This document shows positions 23,464 to 32,288 of a stretch of 64,000 bases of DNA, in pieces. The stretch is taken from positions 219,169-283,168 of the forward strand of contig NZ_LQIW01000048.1 in NCBI RefSeq assembly GCF_001500025.1, given 5' to 3'. A program made the translations under genes and the position numbers. This DNA comes from Mycobacterium sp. IS-1590. GTDB taxonomy: Bacteria; Actinomycetota; Actinomycetes; Mycobacteriales; Mycobacteriaceae. The notes beneath the pieces are model-generated. The model did not search any database and was not told the DNA's origin. It worked only from the letters and a program-made list of their open reading frames with translations. Numbering within the stretch: position 1 is the first letter of the stretch; each line of letters starts with the position of its first letter.

Positions 23464-24072
23464 TCAGGTTCGCGCGGCCAACTCACGCAACGCGGGAAGC
23501 AGCGCCGTCAGCGCCCGCCCCCGGTGCGAGGCCGCATCCTTCTCGGCCGCGTCGAGTTCGGCCGCGGTCCGCTCCGATCCGGCGGGCAGGAACACCGGGT
23601 CGTAGCCGAACCCGCCGTCGCCACGTGGCGCGCGGGTGATGCTGCCCGGCCACTCCCCTCGCACCACGATTTCGCCCCCCTCGTGCACCAGCGCGCAGGC
23701 CGACACGAACGCCGCGCTGCGCCGCTCGTCGGGTACATCGGCCAGTTGTGCCAGCAGCAGCGCCGTATTCGCGGCATCGTCTCCGTGCCGGCCGGCCCAC
23801 CGCGCCGAGAGCACGCCGGGCATTCCGTTCAACGCCGCGACTTCCAGACCGGAGTCGTCGGCGACCGTCGCCAGGCCCGTCGCGCGATGAGCATCGCGCG
23901 CCTTGGCCAACGCGTTCTCTTCGAACGTCGCCCCGGTTTCGGGGGCCTCGTCGAAGGCGGGCACGTCGTCGAGCGAGAGCAGCCTCAGCCCCGACACCCC
24001 CGCCGCGGCGAGCACCCGGTGCAACTCGGCCAGCTTCTTCGAGTTGCGGCTGGCAACCAGCAGCTCGGTCAG
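23464..24072 (-). CDS. rdgB: RdgB/HAM1 family inosine/xanthosine triphosphate pyrophosphatase
   Basis: A house-cleaning enzyme that hydrolyses dITP, ITP and XTP to monophosphates. The substrate loop VASRNSKKLAEL, the ADDSGLEV motif, FGYDPVF and SHRGRAL are all present. The conserved N-terminus TELLVASRN must be translated, but no ATG, GTG or TTG lies upstream of it. The only plausible start is CTG 24072, which overlaps the rph stop as CTGA, mirroring the ATGA and GTGA junctions elsewhere. A TTG at 24024 would delete the phosphate-binding Ser-x-Asn-x-x-Lys and should give an inactive protein. With CTG the length is 202 residues, normal for the family. Confidence 0.88.
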   Translation of the reverse strand: MTELLVASRNSKKLAELHRVLAAAGVSGLRLLSLDDVPAFDEAPETGATFEENALAKARDAHRATGLATVADDSGLEVAALNGMPGVLSARWAGRHGDDAANTALLLAQLADVPDERRSAAFVSACALVHEGGEIVVRGEWPGSITRAPRGDGGFGYDPVFLPAGSERTAAELDAAEKDAASHRGRALTALLPALRELAART

Positions 24073-24851
24073 CTTCCGAACGCCTTCTTGGGCGGGTCTT
24101 TCGGCTCGGGCAGCACCCCGGGATAGGGCAGCGCCAATGCCTCGCGCTGAATCTCGAAGATCTGCTCACACGCCGCCATCGCCGCGTCGAGCATCTTGTC
24201 CAGTGTGGAGCGTGGGAACGTCGCGCCCTCGCCGGTGCCCTGGATCTCGACGAGGGTGCCGGTGTCGGTGGCCACGACGTTCATGTCCACCTCGGCGCGC
24301 GAGTCCTCGGTGTACGGCAGGTCGGTGCGAATGCGCCCGTCGACGACGCCGACGCTGACCGCGGCGATCGCGCACGACAGCGGCCGCGGGTCCGACAGCT
24401 TGCCCGCGGCCGACAGGTAGGTCACCGCATCGGCCAGTGCGACGTAGGCCCCGGTGATAGCAGCCGTTCGCGTACCCCCGTCGGCCTGCAGCACGTCACA
24501 GTCGATCGCGATCGTGTTCTCGCCCAGCGCCGCGAGGTCGATGCACGCCCGCAACGACCGGCCGACGAGCCGGCTGATCTCCTGGGTGCGGCCACCGACG
24601 CGGCCCTTGACCGACTCGCGATCGGACCGATCGTGCGTCGCGGCGGGCAGCATCGCGTATTCGGCTGTCAGCCAGCCCTTTCCAGAGCCCTTGCGCCAGC
24701 GCGGTACGCCCTCGGTGACGCTAGCGGTGCACATGACGCGCGTCTCGCCGAACTCCACCAGCACCGAACCGGCGGGATGGGTGGTGAAACCACGGGTGAT
24801 GCGGACCGGCCTCAGCTCGTCGTCAAGCCGGCCGTCTTCTCTTCGGGACAC
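24069..24851 (-). CDS. rph: ribonuclease PH
   Basis: A 260-residue phosphorolytic 3' exoribonuclease that trims tRNA 3' ends. Motifs include RPVRITRGF, GWLTAEYAMLPAATH, RTQEISRLVGRSLRA and the phosphate/active-site region LQADGGTRTAAITGA. The start is GTG 24851. It is coupled with rdgB through a CTGA overlap, as the two are adjacent in other mycobacteria. Confidence 0.94.
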   Translation of the reverse strand: MSRREDGRLDDELRPVRITRGFTTHPAGSVLVEFGETRVMCTASVTEGVPRWRKGSGKGWLTAEYAMLPAATHDRSDRESVKGRVGGRTQEISRLVGRSLRACIDLAALGENTIAIDCDVLQADGGTRTAAITGAYVALADAVTYLSAAGKLSDPRPLSCAIAAVSVGVVDGRIRTDLPYTEDSRAEVDMNVVATDTGTLVEIQGTGEGATFPRSTLDKMLDAAMAACEQIFEIQREALALPYPGVLPEPKDPPKKAFGS

Positions 24852-24895
24852 GAGCCAACCCTAACGGCTGGCTCCGACCTCATTGCTGGAGACCA

Positions 24896-25675
24896 TCAGG
24901 CCGCCGCGCGCGCGATGTCGAACGACTCGTTGCACACCACCGCGTGCACCGGGCCGTCGAATTCGGCCTTGGCCTCGCTGATGACGTCCTCGCGCGACGT
25001 CCACGGCGGAATGTGGGTCAGCAGCAGCTCGCCGACGCCGGCCTCGGCGGCGGCCCGGCCCGCCTCCGTACCCGACAGGTGCAGTCGGGGCGGCCGATCC
25101 GGCGAGTGCGTCCACGACGCCTCGCACAAGAAGACATCGGCGTCGCGGGCCAAGTCGATGAGTTGGTCGCAGTAGCCGGTGTCGCCGCTGTAGACGAGCG
25201 TTGCACCGTCCTGGTCGGTGATGCGCATGCCGTAGGACTCGGTCGGATGGCAAACCAGTTTCGGGGTCACACTGAGCGAGCCGATGGTGACGGTTTCGTT
25301 GTCGACCCAGTGGCGGATCTCGAAGACGTCGGAGAAATCGTCGATCTCCCCGCCCTCGGGCGAGGACGCCGCACCGAGCCGAGCCCAGGTGTTGGCGGGG
25401 CCGTACATGATGCCGCGCTCCTGTGCCGGCGACGGGTGATAGCGCCGCCACACGAACAGACCCGGCAGATCCAGGCAGTGGTCGGCATGCAGATGCGACA
25501 ACAACACGTGCACGTCGTTGGGATCGGCGTGGCGCTGCAGCGCGCCGAGCACGCCGCCGCCGAAGTCGAGCACCAACGGCGGGGTATCGGGTGCGGTGAC
25601 GAGATATCCGGACGCCGGCGAATCAGGCCCGACAACACTGCCGGAGCAACCGAGTACGGTGATTCGCACGCTCAC
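24896..25675 (-). CDS. metallo-beta-lactamase-fold cyclic AMP phosphodiesterase (Rv1339-like)
   Basis: A 259-residue metallo-hydrolase. The zinc motif is SHLHADHCLDL (HxHxDH), with a further Asp in YSGDTGYCD and His in LTHIPPWTS. It matches the M. tuberculosis protein Rv1339, reported as an atypical class II cAMP phosphodiesterase that affects drug tolerance. GTG 25675 (VSVRITVLGCSGSVVG) is chosen; GTG 25669 is also possible. It lies between murI and rph as in M. tuberculosis. Confidence 0.87.
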   Translation of the reverse strand: MSVRITVLGCSGSVVGPDSPASGYLVTAPDTPPLVLDFGGGVLGALQRHADPNDVHVLLSHLHADHCLDLPGLFVWRRYHPSPAQERGIMYGPANTWARLGAASSPEGGEIDDFSDVFEIRHWVDNETVTIGSLSVTPKLVCHPTESYGMRITDQDGATLVYSGDTGYCDQLIDLARDADVFLCEASWTHSPDRPPRLHLSGTEAGRAAAEAGVGELLLTHIPPWTSREDVISEAKAEFDGPVHAVVCNESFDIARAAA

Positions 25676-25733
25676 TAGCTTGCCATGCCCCGTCCCCCCG
25701 TGACGAAAACATGGCCGGTTTGAGCGACCGAAA

Positions 25734-26567
25734 TCATCTCGGCGCGCTGACGTGACGTTGAACAGGTCGAACGCCGTCGAGCGTGGGGCCGAGAAAGCGT
25801 GCGGCAAGGGCGGTGAAGGCGTCCGGGTCGCCCGTCGCCTCGAAGATCCGCTGGGGCGGCGGGGAGTCGTGCGGCCGCAGCAAATCGAGTTCGGTGAGTA
25901 CCCTCAGCAAGTCCTTGGCGGTCTCCTCGGCGCTCGACACCAACGCGACGTTCTCGCCCATCGCCAACTGGATCAGACCCGACAACATCGGGTAGTGGGT
26001 GCAGCCCAGCACGAGGGTGTCCACCTGAGCGCGCTGAAGCGGTTCGAGGTACCCCTCGGCGAGCCCGAGCACCTGGCGCCCACTGGTCACACCCCGCTCG
26101 ACGAAGTCGACGAACCGGGGGCACGCCACCCCGATCACCTCGGTGTCGCGGGCCGCCGCGAATGCGTCCTGGTACGCGCCGGACGCGATCGTCGCCGCGG
26201 TGCCGATGACACCGATGCGACCGTTGCGGGTGGTCGCGACCGCGCGGCGCACCGCGGGCAGGATCACCTCGATCACGGGCACCGGCGCATAGCGTTCGCG
26301 GGCGTCGCGCAGACACGCCGACGACGCCGTGTTACAGGCGATGACGAGTGCCTTGACTCCGCGTGAGACGAGATCGTCACCGATCGCCAGAGCATGTGCC
26401 CGGACCTCCGGGATGGACAGCGGCCCGTACGGCCCGTTGGCGGTGTCACCGACGTAGACGATGTTCTCGGAGGGCAACTGGTCGATGATCGCGCGGGCGA
26501 CCGTGAGGCCACCGACGCCCGAGTCGAAGATGCCGACGGGCGCGTCGGCGGACACAGGCGGGTTCAC
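25734..26567 (-). CDS. murI: glutamate racemase
   Basis: A 277-residue enzyme that makes D-glutamate for peptidoglycan. The two catalytic cysteines lie in VIACNTASSA and VLGCTHYPML, and the N-terminus carries GIFDSGVGGLTVARA. The GTG start at 26567 overlaps the rhomboid stop (GTGA). The order rhomboid-murI-phosphodiesterase is conserved in mycobacteria. Confidence 0.95.
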   Translation of the reverse strand: MNPPVSADAPVGIFDSGVGGLTVARAIIDQLPSENIVYVGDTANGPYGPLSIPEVRAHALAIGDDLVSRGVKALVIACNTASSACLRDARERYAPVPVIEVILPAVRRAVATTRNGRIGVIGTAATIASGAYQDAFAAARDTEVIGVACPRFVDFVERGVTSGRQVLGLAEGYLEPLQRAQVDTLVLGCTHYPMLSGLIQLAMGENVALVSSAEETAKDLLRVLTELDLLRPHDSPPPQRIFEATGDPDAFTALAARFLGPTLDGVRPVQRHVSAPR

Positions 26568-27247
26568 GACGGCAGGTACGGGTTCGACGCCACGCTTCTG
26601 CGCTTCTCGCGAGCCTTACGCTCCGGGCCGGACAGCAGATACGCGGCGATGACGCCCGCGACCGCCCCACTCAGATGGCCCTGCCACGACACCCCCGGTG
26701 TGCCCGGCAGCACGCCGAGCAGGACACTGCCGTAGACCAGCAGCACGATGACGCCGACGATGATCTCCCACGCCTTGCGGGTGAAGAACCCGAACACGAT
26801 GAGGAACGCCAGCCACCCGAAGATCAGCCCCGAAGCGCCGATGTGGTTGGCCTCGCACCGCACCCCCACGTACGGGCAATGCATGCCGACGTTGCCGATG
26901 AGCCACGTGCCCAGCCCGCCGAGGATCCACACGATGGCGGTCGCGAAGATGAAACGCGACATTCCCGCCAGCGTCATCAGGAAGCCGAGCACAAGCGCCG
27001 GAACGGTGTTGGCGATGAGGTGGTCCCAGTTCGAATGCAACAGCGGGGCGAACAGGATGCCCACCAACCCGTCGGACTCCATGGGCCGGATGCCGTTGTC
27101 GTCGAGGCGATGGTTCGACAGCGAGTCGAACAGTTCGATGACCCACAGCAGCACGACGAAGCTGAAGACGGTGACGGCGCCGACCACCCACGCGGGCCGC
27201 TTCCTCGGTTGCGGCGGTGTGGTTCCCGGGTACCCGGTCATGCCCAT
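26564..27247 (-). CDS. rhomboid-family intramembrane serine protease
   Basis: A 227-residue membrane protease with six or more spans. The catalytic Ser lies in HIGASGLIFGW (GxS motif) and the partner His in WQGHLSGAVAG. HSNWDHLIAN is the conserved HxxxH-type loop. ATG 27247 gives MGMT as in the M. tuberculosis homologue; ATG 27241 overlaps the cysM stop (ATGA) and is an alternative. It follows cysM and precedes murI with GTGA coupling. Substrates are unknown. Confidence 0.9.
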   Translation of the reverse strand: MGMTGYPGTTPPQPRKRPAWVVGAVTVFSFVVLLWVIELFDSLSNHRLDDNGIRPMESDGLVGILFAPLLHSNWDHLIANTVPALVLGFLMTLAGMSRFIFATAIVWILGGLGTWLIGNVGMHCPYVGVRCEANHIGASGLIFGWLAFLIVFGFFTRKAWEIIVGVIVLLVYGSVLLGVLPGTPGVSWQGHLSGAVAGVIAAYLLSGPERKAREKRRSVASNPYLPS

Positions 27248-28200
27248 AGCTGCCCTTCGAGCGCGTCTTCGGCGTCATCCAGGCTACCGGCGTACGCACC
27301 GGTCGACAGATACTTCCAACCCGCGTCGGCGACGACGAACGCGATGTCTGCCTGTTCGCCGGCCTTGACCGCCTTGGCCGCCATGCCCAGCGCGGCGTGC
27401 AGCACCGCACCGGTGGAGATGCCTGCGAAGATCCCTTCCACCTGAACCAGCTCGCGGGTGCGCCTGATCGCGTCGTACGAACCGACCGAGAACCGCGTGG
27501 TGAGCACCTCGGGGTCGTACAACTCGGGGATGAACCCCTCGTCGATGTTGCGCAGCGCGTAGACGCCCTCGCCGTACCGCGGTTCGGCGGCCACGATCTT
27601 GACGTCGGGCTTGCGCTCGCGCAGAAACCGCCCGGTCCCCATCAGGGTGCCGGTGGTGCCGAGGCCCGCGACGAAATGGGTGACCTCCGGCAGGTCCGCG
27701 AGCAGCTCCGGGCCGGTGCCCTCGTAGTGCGACAACGAGTTGGCCTCGTTGCCGTACTGATAGAGCATCACCCAGGAAGGGTTCTGCAGCGCAAGCTCTT
27801 TCGCGTGGGCGACGGCGGTGTTCGACCCACCCTCGGCCGGCGAGTAGATGATTCGCGCGCCGTAGAGCTCGAGCAGCTGACGGCGCTCGATCGAGGTGTT
27901 CTCCGGCATCACGCAGATCATCTGGTAGCCCTTGAGCAGCGCCGCCATCGCCAGCGAGATGCCGGTGTTCCCGCTCGTGGGCTCCAGGATCGTCGCGCCG
28001 GGTTTCAGCAGGCCCTGCCGTTCGGCCTCCTCGATCATCCGCAGCGCCGGACGGTCCTTGATGGACCCGGTGGGATTGCGGTCCTCGAGCTTGGCCCACA
28101 GCCGCACATGGGGCTCGTCGTCCCACCGGGGCGAAAGCCGGCGCAGGCCCACCAGCGGTGTGCCGCCCAGCGCTTCGAGCAGCGAGTCGTATCGCGCCAT
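27238..28200 (-). CDS. cysM: CysO-dependent cysteine synthase
   Basis: A 320-residue PLP-dependent enzyme. The PLP lysine is Lys48 in TGSIKDRP, and EPTSGNTGISLA binds the substrate and cofactor phosphate. In mycobacteria CysM uses O-phosphoserine and the thiocarboxylate of CysO to make cysteine, a route suited to oxidative stress. The mec-cysO-cysM order here supports that assignment over O-acetylserine sulfhydrylase. Confidence 0.94.
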   Translation of the reverse strand: MARYDSLLEALGGTPLVGLRRLSPRWDDEPHVRLWAKLEDRNPTGSIKDRPALRMIEEAERQGLLKPGATILEPTSGNTGISLAMAALLKGYQMICVMPENTSIERRQLLELYGARIIYSPAEGGSNTAVAHAKELALQNPSWVMLYQYGNEANSLSHYEGTGPELLADLPEVTHFVAGLGTTGTLMGTGRFLRERKPDVKIVAAEPRYGEGVYALRNIDEGFIPELYDPEVLTTRFSVGSYDAIRRTRELVQVEGIFAGISTGAVLHAALGMAAKAVKAGEQADIAFVVADAGWKYLSTGAYAGSLDDAEDALEGQLWA

Positions 28201-28210
28201 CAGACGCCCG

Positions 28211-28492
28211 TTACCCTCCAGCCACTGCGGGCAGGATCGTCACCGAGTCGCCGTCGGCGACCGCGGTGTCGAGCCCGCCGGAGAACCGCACGTCCTCGTC
28301 GTTGACGTAGATGTTGACGAATCGGTTCAGCTTGCCGGGGTTGTCCTTGTCCATCAGCCGCTCGGAGATGCCGTTGTAGTTGGCCTCCAGGTCGCTGATC
28401 ACCGCCGCGAGAGTGTCGCCGGACGCGGTGACGCGCTTCTGCCCTCCGGTGTGGGTGCGCAGGATGGTCGGGACGGAAACGGTGACAGCCAT
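28211..28492 (-). CDS. cysO: sulfur-carrier protein CysO
   Basis: A 93-residue ubiquitin/ThiS-like protein ending in AVAGG. The C-terminal Gly is converted to a thiocarboxylate that donates sulfide to CysM. ATG 28492 follows an AAAGG site. It lies between mec and cysM. Confidence 0.94.
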   Translation of the reverse strand: MAVTVSVPTILRTHTGGQKRVTASGDTLAAVISDLEANYNGISERLMDKDNPGKLNRFVNIYVNDEDVRFSGGLDTAVADGDSVTILPAVAGG

Positions 28493-28505
28493 CGGTGAAG
28501 CCTTT

Positions 28506-28919
28506 CTAGTACTGCTCGACGATCTTGACGGGTTCTTCGGTGACGACGCCGTCGACGATGCGGTAACTGCGTAGTTCGTGCTCATCGGGGTCGCGGGTGG
28601 ACACCAGCACGTAGTGGGCGTCGGGTTCTTGGGCCAGCGAGATGTCGGTGCGGCTCGGGTAGGCCTCGGTTCCGGTGTGCGAGTGATAGATCACGACCGG
28701 GGCCTCGTCGGCGTCGTCCATCTCCCGCCACACCCGCAACTGCTCCATCGAGTCGAACCGGTAGAAGGTCGGCGACCGCTCCGCGTTGGTCATCGCGATG
28801 AAGCGCTCCGGACGGTCCGAGCCCTCGGGCCCCGCGATCACCCCGCAGGCCTCGTCGGGATGGTCGGCGCGGGCGTGGGCGACCATGGCGTCGACCAGAT
28901 CCGCTCGGATCACCAACAC
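28506..28919 (-). CDS. mec: JAMM metallopeptidase releasing cysteine from CysO
   Basis: A 137-residue zinc peptidase. The JAMM motif is complete: Glu in HPDEACGV, then YHSHTGTEAYPSRTD (HxH-x7-SxxD). It removes the new cysteine from the CysO C-terminus. GTG 28919 is preferred because AAAGGGG lies eight bases upstream; GTG 28940 would add seven residues. The gene begins a three-gene cysteine operon. Confidence 0.92.
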   Translation of the reverse strand: MLVIRADLVDAMVAHARADHPDEACGVIAGPEGSDRPERFIAMTNAERSPTFYRFDSMEQLRVWREMDDADEAPVVIYHSHTGTEAYPSRTDISLAQEPDAHYVLVSTRDPDEHELRSYRIVDGVVTEEPVKIVEQY

Positions 28920-28939
28920 AGCAGCTACCCCTTTCTGCA

Positions 28940-29008
28940 CGAAACTGTATTCCAGCAGCGAAAAATCGAGTAAACGGCTGCTTGGGGTGCAGTTTCGCGA
29001 TTACTCGA
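28940..29008. repeat. nested inverted repeats before mec
   Basis: CGAAACTG (28940-28947) pairs with CAGTTTCG (28990-28997), and TCGAGTAA (28966-28973) pairs with TTACTCGA (29001-29008). The arms interleave, so they cannot both fold at once. They cover the gap between the peptidase stop and the mec start and could be an operator, a terminator or an alternative-structure leader. Confidence 0.45.
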
Positions 29009-30020
29009 ACGCTCCGGGCAACATCTCGCGGTACGCCGGTATTCCGGCCACCGACTCGGCGGCCAGGACCCCGACCATCACCGCGCGGGCCAGACAGTCC
29101 GCCGCGGCGGCGCCCACCTGTGTGATCAGCGGCATCTCCGGGGTCATCGACGCCGGCGTCGTGGGATCGAGGGGCACCTCCACGGCCCCGGTGGCCAGTG
29201 CGAACACCGTGTCTCCGTCGTGCGGCGTGTGGCACGGCCGGATAGTGCGCGCCAACCCGTCATGTGCGGCGACGGCCACCCGGCGGCAGGCCGCGGGGCT
29301 CATCGCGGCATCAGTGGCCACCACCGCGATCGTCGTGTTGAGCGGGCTGTACTCCCGATGGCGGTCGGCGTAGGCGGCGATCTGGTCGGCCGGCGGCGGG
29401 ATCAACCCGAACTCCTCGATCTGGTACGCCAGCCAGGGCAGGCCGGTCGCAGTGTCGAACACCTCCCCCGCGGAGTTGACGATCACGAGGGCGCCCACCG
29501 TGACGCCGCAGTCCAGTTGCGTCGACGCCGTGCCGACACCGCCCTTGAGCACACCGGCGCGCGCTCCCGTACCCGCACCCACAGTGCCGATCGCCACCTC
29601 GGTCCCCGCGCTCGCGGCCGCGGCGTAGCCGAACTCGGCGGTCGGCCTGCACTGCCACCCGCCGACCGGAAGGTCGAACACCACCGCGGCGGGCACGATC
29701 GGTACCACTCCGCCGTCCAGTGCGACGCCGCGCCCCTGCTCCTCGAGATAACGCATCACGCCGTCGGCGGTCGCCAGACCGTAGGCGCTGCCCCCACTCA
29801 AGACCACGGCGTCGACGTGCTGAACGGAGTTGATCGGGTCGAGCAGGTCGGTCTCCCGGGTGCCGGGGGCCCCGCCCCTGCCGTCGACGCCTCCCACGGT
29901 CCCCGGCGGCGTCAGCACGACCGTGGTGCCGGTGGCCCACCCCGAACCCAACGTCACGTCCGGATCGAGGCGATGGTGCTGCCCCACTCGGATACCGGCC
30001 ACATCGGTGATCGAACTCAT
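29001..30020 (-). CDS. P1 (DmpA/BapA) family self-processing peptidase (Rv1333-like)
   Basis: A 339-residue Ntn-fold aminopeptidase. An N-terminal SSITDVAGIRVGQHH and GGSAYGLATADGVM are family signatures, and LDCGVTVGALVIVNS is where self-cleavage would expose the nucleophile, probably Thr here. Physiological substrate unknown. The ATG at 30020 overlaps the aosR stop (ATGA). Confidence 0.85.
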   Translation of the reverse strand: MSSITDVAGIRVGQHHRLDPDVTLGSGWATGTTVVLTPPGTVGGVDGRGGAPGTRETDLLDPINSVQHVDAVVLSGGSAYGLATADGVMRYLEEQGRGVALDGGVVPIVPAAVVFDLPVGGWQCRPTAEFGYAAAASAGTEVAIGTVGAGTGARAGVLKGGVGTASTQLDCGVTVGALVIVNSAGEVFDTATGLPWLAYQIEEFGLIPPPADQIAAYADRHREYSPLNTTIAVVATDAAMSPAACRRVAVAAHDGLARTIRPCHTPHDGDTVFALATGAVEVPLDPTTPASMTPEMPLITQVGAAAADCLARAVMVGVLAAESVAGIPAYREMLPGAFE

Positions 30021-30601
30021 CTCGACTTACCCATCAGTCCCAGCACCAGGTATTCCTGCAGCACGGTCAGCCACTGGTAGACGTCGAGGTGCCCGGCCAT
30101 CGGATGGTCGGGCGGCAGTTCGTCGGGCCCGTCCGGTGAGATCGCGAGCATGGTGCCCAGCGCCAGGCGCATGTCGTTGACGGCGGCGGCCCAAGCATGC
30201 GCGTCGTCCTCGGTCAGTTCGAACTTGCCGCCCTGTTCCGGCATGGTGTCCAGAAGTGTCTGTGCCGCTTGACGTTTCGCATCGATGATGTCGGGCTCGT
30301 GCAAGCCGCGCAGTGCGCTGTTGAGGCTCTCGGCGGCGCTGGAGCCGGCGGGATGTTCTGTCTGCGGCCGGTAGAAGTCCGGCAGCAGCCGTTTCATCGT
30401 GTCGTCTTCGGGAGGCGTCGAGTTGCCGGTCCGCATCCCGGTGATCGCTTCGAGTTCGTCTGTGGGCGCCGAAGATTCGCGCTCCTGAAGCATGCCCACC
30501 ACCGAGGTGGCCAGGCTTCGCAACAGGGCCGCCTCGTGCGGTGCGATGGCCGACCGGAAACGCGCTCCATCGGCAGTCTCCACCCGCTTCCACTTACGCA
30601 C
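30017..30601 (-). CDS. aosR: AosR-like regulator (DUF2017)
   Basis: A 194-residue DUF2017 protein in the place of M. tuberculosis Rv1332, reported to sense oxidative stress and, with SigH, to activate the mec-cysO-cysM genes. It starts MRKWKRVETADGARFRSA and ends YQWLTVLQEYLVLGLMGKSR, both highly conserved. The sequence contains no Cys, so any disulfide-based sensing is not possible in this homologue. GTG 30601 is the start, 7 bases after the clpS stop. Confidence 0.83.
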   Translation of the reverse strand: MRKWKRVETADGARFRSAIAPHEAALLRSLATSVVGMLQERESSAPTDELEAITGMRTGNSTPPEDDTMKRLLPDFYRPQTEHPAGSSAAESLNSALRGLHEPDIIDAKRQAAQTLLDTMPEQGGKFELTEDDAHAWAAAVNDMRLALGTMLAISPDGPDELPPDHPMAGHLDVYQWLTVLQEYLVLGLMGKSR

Positions 30602-30608
30602 GTGTCTG

Positions 30609-30923
30609 TCAGCGGTCCTGCTGCATGGTGGCCCACAGCCCGGCGGCGTGGAGCTTGGTCACGTCGATCTCCATCGCCTCACGGCTGCCCGCCGACACCA
30701 CCGCCTTGCCCTCGTTGTGCACCTGGAGCATCAATTTGGTCGCGTGCGCCTCCGGATAGCCGAAGAGCTTCTGGAAGACGTAGGTCACGTAGGTCATCAG
30801 GTTCACCGGGTCGTCCCACACGATGGTCACCCAGGGTGTGTCGACGGCGGCGTCTTCCGTCGCGACAGACTTGGCGCCCCGCTCTTCGCGAGTCCCCGGT
30901 CGAGCCTTCGCCGGCGTAACCAT
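30609..30923 (-). CDS. clpS: ATP-dependent Clp protease adaptor
   Basis: A 104-residue N-end-rule adaptor that delivers substrates to ClpC/ClpP. The ClpS core TPWVTIVWDDPVNLMTYV carries the Asn-Asp region of the N-degron pocket, followed by KLMLQVHNEGKAVV. ATG 30923 has TATCCT ending seven bases upstream, suggesting a leaderless transcript. It is divergent from pncB by 55 bases. Confidence 0.93.
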   Translation of the reverse strand: MVTPAKARPGTREERGAKSVATEDAAVDTPWVTIVWDDPVNLMTYVTYVFQKLFGYPEAHATKLMLQVHNEGKAVVSAGSREAMEIDVTKLHAAGLWATMQQDR

Positions 30924-30978
30924 GTCGTTCAGGATAGCCAACGCATAACCGGCACTTCGAACTACTACGGTGACATCT

Positions 30979-32286
30979 GTGACCGCCGCATCCCCGGCCC
31001 TGCTCACCGACAAGTATGAGCTGACGATGCTCGCGGCCGCGCTGCGCGACGGCACCGCGCACCGACGCACGACATTCGAGATCTTCGCGCGCCGACTGCC
31101 CGAAGGACGCCGCTATGGGGTGGTGGCAGGCACGGCGCGGTTTGTGGATGCCTTGGCGCAGTTCGAATTCGACGATGCGACGCTCACGGCGCTGGCGGAC
31201 TTCCTCGACGAAAAGACACTCGCCTATCTGACCGACTACCGGTTCCGCGGAGATGTCGACGGATACGTGGAAGGCGAGCTCTACTTCCCGGGTTCACCGG
31301 TGCTGTCGGTGCACGGCACGTTCGGCGAATGTGTCGTGTTGGAGACCTTGGCGTTGTCGATCTTCAACCACGACACCGCGATCGCCTCCGCCGCCGCCCG
31401 CATGGTCAGCGCGGCCCAGGGACGGCCCCTGATCGAGATGGGCTCGCGGCGCACCCACGAGTACGCCGCGGTCGCCGCCGCTCGTGCGGCGTATCTGGCC
31501 GGCTTCTCCGGCTCGTCCAATCTGGCGGCCCAGCGCGACTACGGGGTTCCGGCGCTGGGCACCAGCGCGCACGCTTTCACGCTGCTCCACACCACCCACG
31601 AGGGCCCCGACGAGCGCGCGGCGTTCCGGGCTCAGGTCGAGGCGCTCGGTGTGGACACGACATTGCTGGTCGACACCTACGACATCACCGCGGGCGTCGC
31701 AACGGCCGTCGACGTCGCCGGCCCGGAACTCGGTGCGGTGCGGATCGATTCCGGAGATCTCGGGGTGCTCGCGCGTCAGGTGCGCGCTCAGCTCGACGAC
31801 CTCGGCGCCACCGAGACGAAGATCGTCGTCTCCGGCGACCTCGACGAGTTCGCGATCGCCGCGCTGCGCGCCGAGCCGGTCGACATCTACGGCGTCGGCA
31901 CGTCCCTGGTCACCGGTTCCGGCGCCCCGACCGCCGGAATGGTGTACAAGCTGACCGAGGTGGACGGTCTTCCGGTCGAGAAGCGCAGCAGCCGCAAACA
32001 GTCGCACGGCGGCCGCAAGCAGGCGCTGCGGCTGGCCAAGAAGACCGGCACGATCCTCGAGGAGGTCGTCTACCCCTATGGCCATCCGCCTGCAGAGCCC
32101 GACGGTCTCATTGGACGGGTCTTGACCGTTCCACTGGTGCAGCAAGGTGAGCCGGTCCCCGATACGGGCCTCGACGCGGCACGCGCCCGGGTCAGAGACG
32201 GTCTGAGGAGCCTGCCGTGGGACGGGTTGAAACTGTCCCGCGGCGAACCCGCGGTGCCCACGCGGCTGATTCCTCCCGGCGCGTAG
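30979..32286 (+). CDS. pncB1: nicotinate phosphoribosyltransferase
   Basis: A 435-residue NAD-salvage enzyme. LLTDKYELTMLAA, the phosphohistidine-type region and RIDSGDLGVLARQVR are family signatures, and KRSSRKQSHGGRK is close to the C-terminal active-site loop. GTG 30979 is preferred because TACGGT ends seven bases upstream, typical of a leaderless start; GTG 30970 adds three residues. The position next to clpS and dinG matches M. tuberculosis pncB1. Confidence 0.92.
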   Translation: MTAASPALLTDKYELTMLAAALRDGTAHRRTTFEIFARRLPEGRRYGVVAGTARFVDALAQFEFDDATLTALADFLDEKTLAYLTDYRFRGDVDGYVEGELYFPGSPVLSVHGTFGECVVLETLALSIFNHDTAIASAAARMVSAAQGRPLIEMGSRRTHEYAAVAAARAAYLAGFSGSSNLAAQRDYGVPALGTSAHAFTLLHTTHEGPDERAAFRAQVEALGVDTTLLVDTYDITAGVATAVDVAGPELGAVRIDSGDLGVLARQVRAQLDDLGATETKIVVSGDLDEFAIAALRAEPVDIYGVGTSLVTGSGAPTAGMVYKLTEVDGLPVEKRSSRKQSHGGRKQALRLAKKTGTILEEVVYPYGHPPAEPDGLIGRVLTVPLVQQGEPVPDTGLDAARARVRDGLRSLPWDGLKLSRGEPAVPTRLIPPGA

Positions 32287-32288
32287 AG

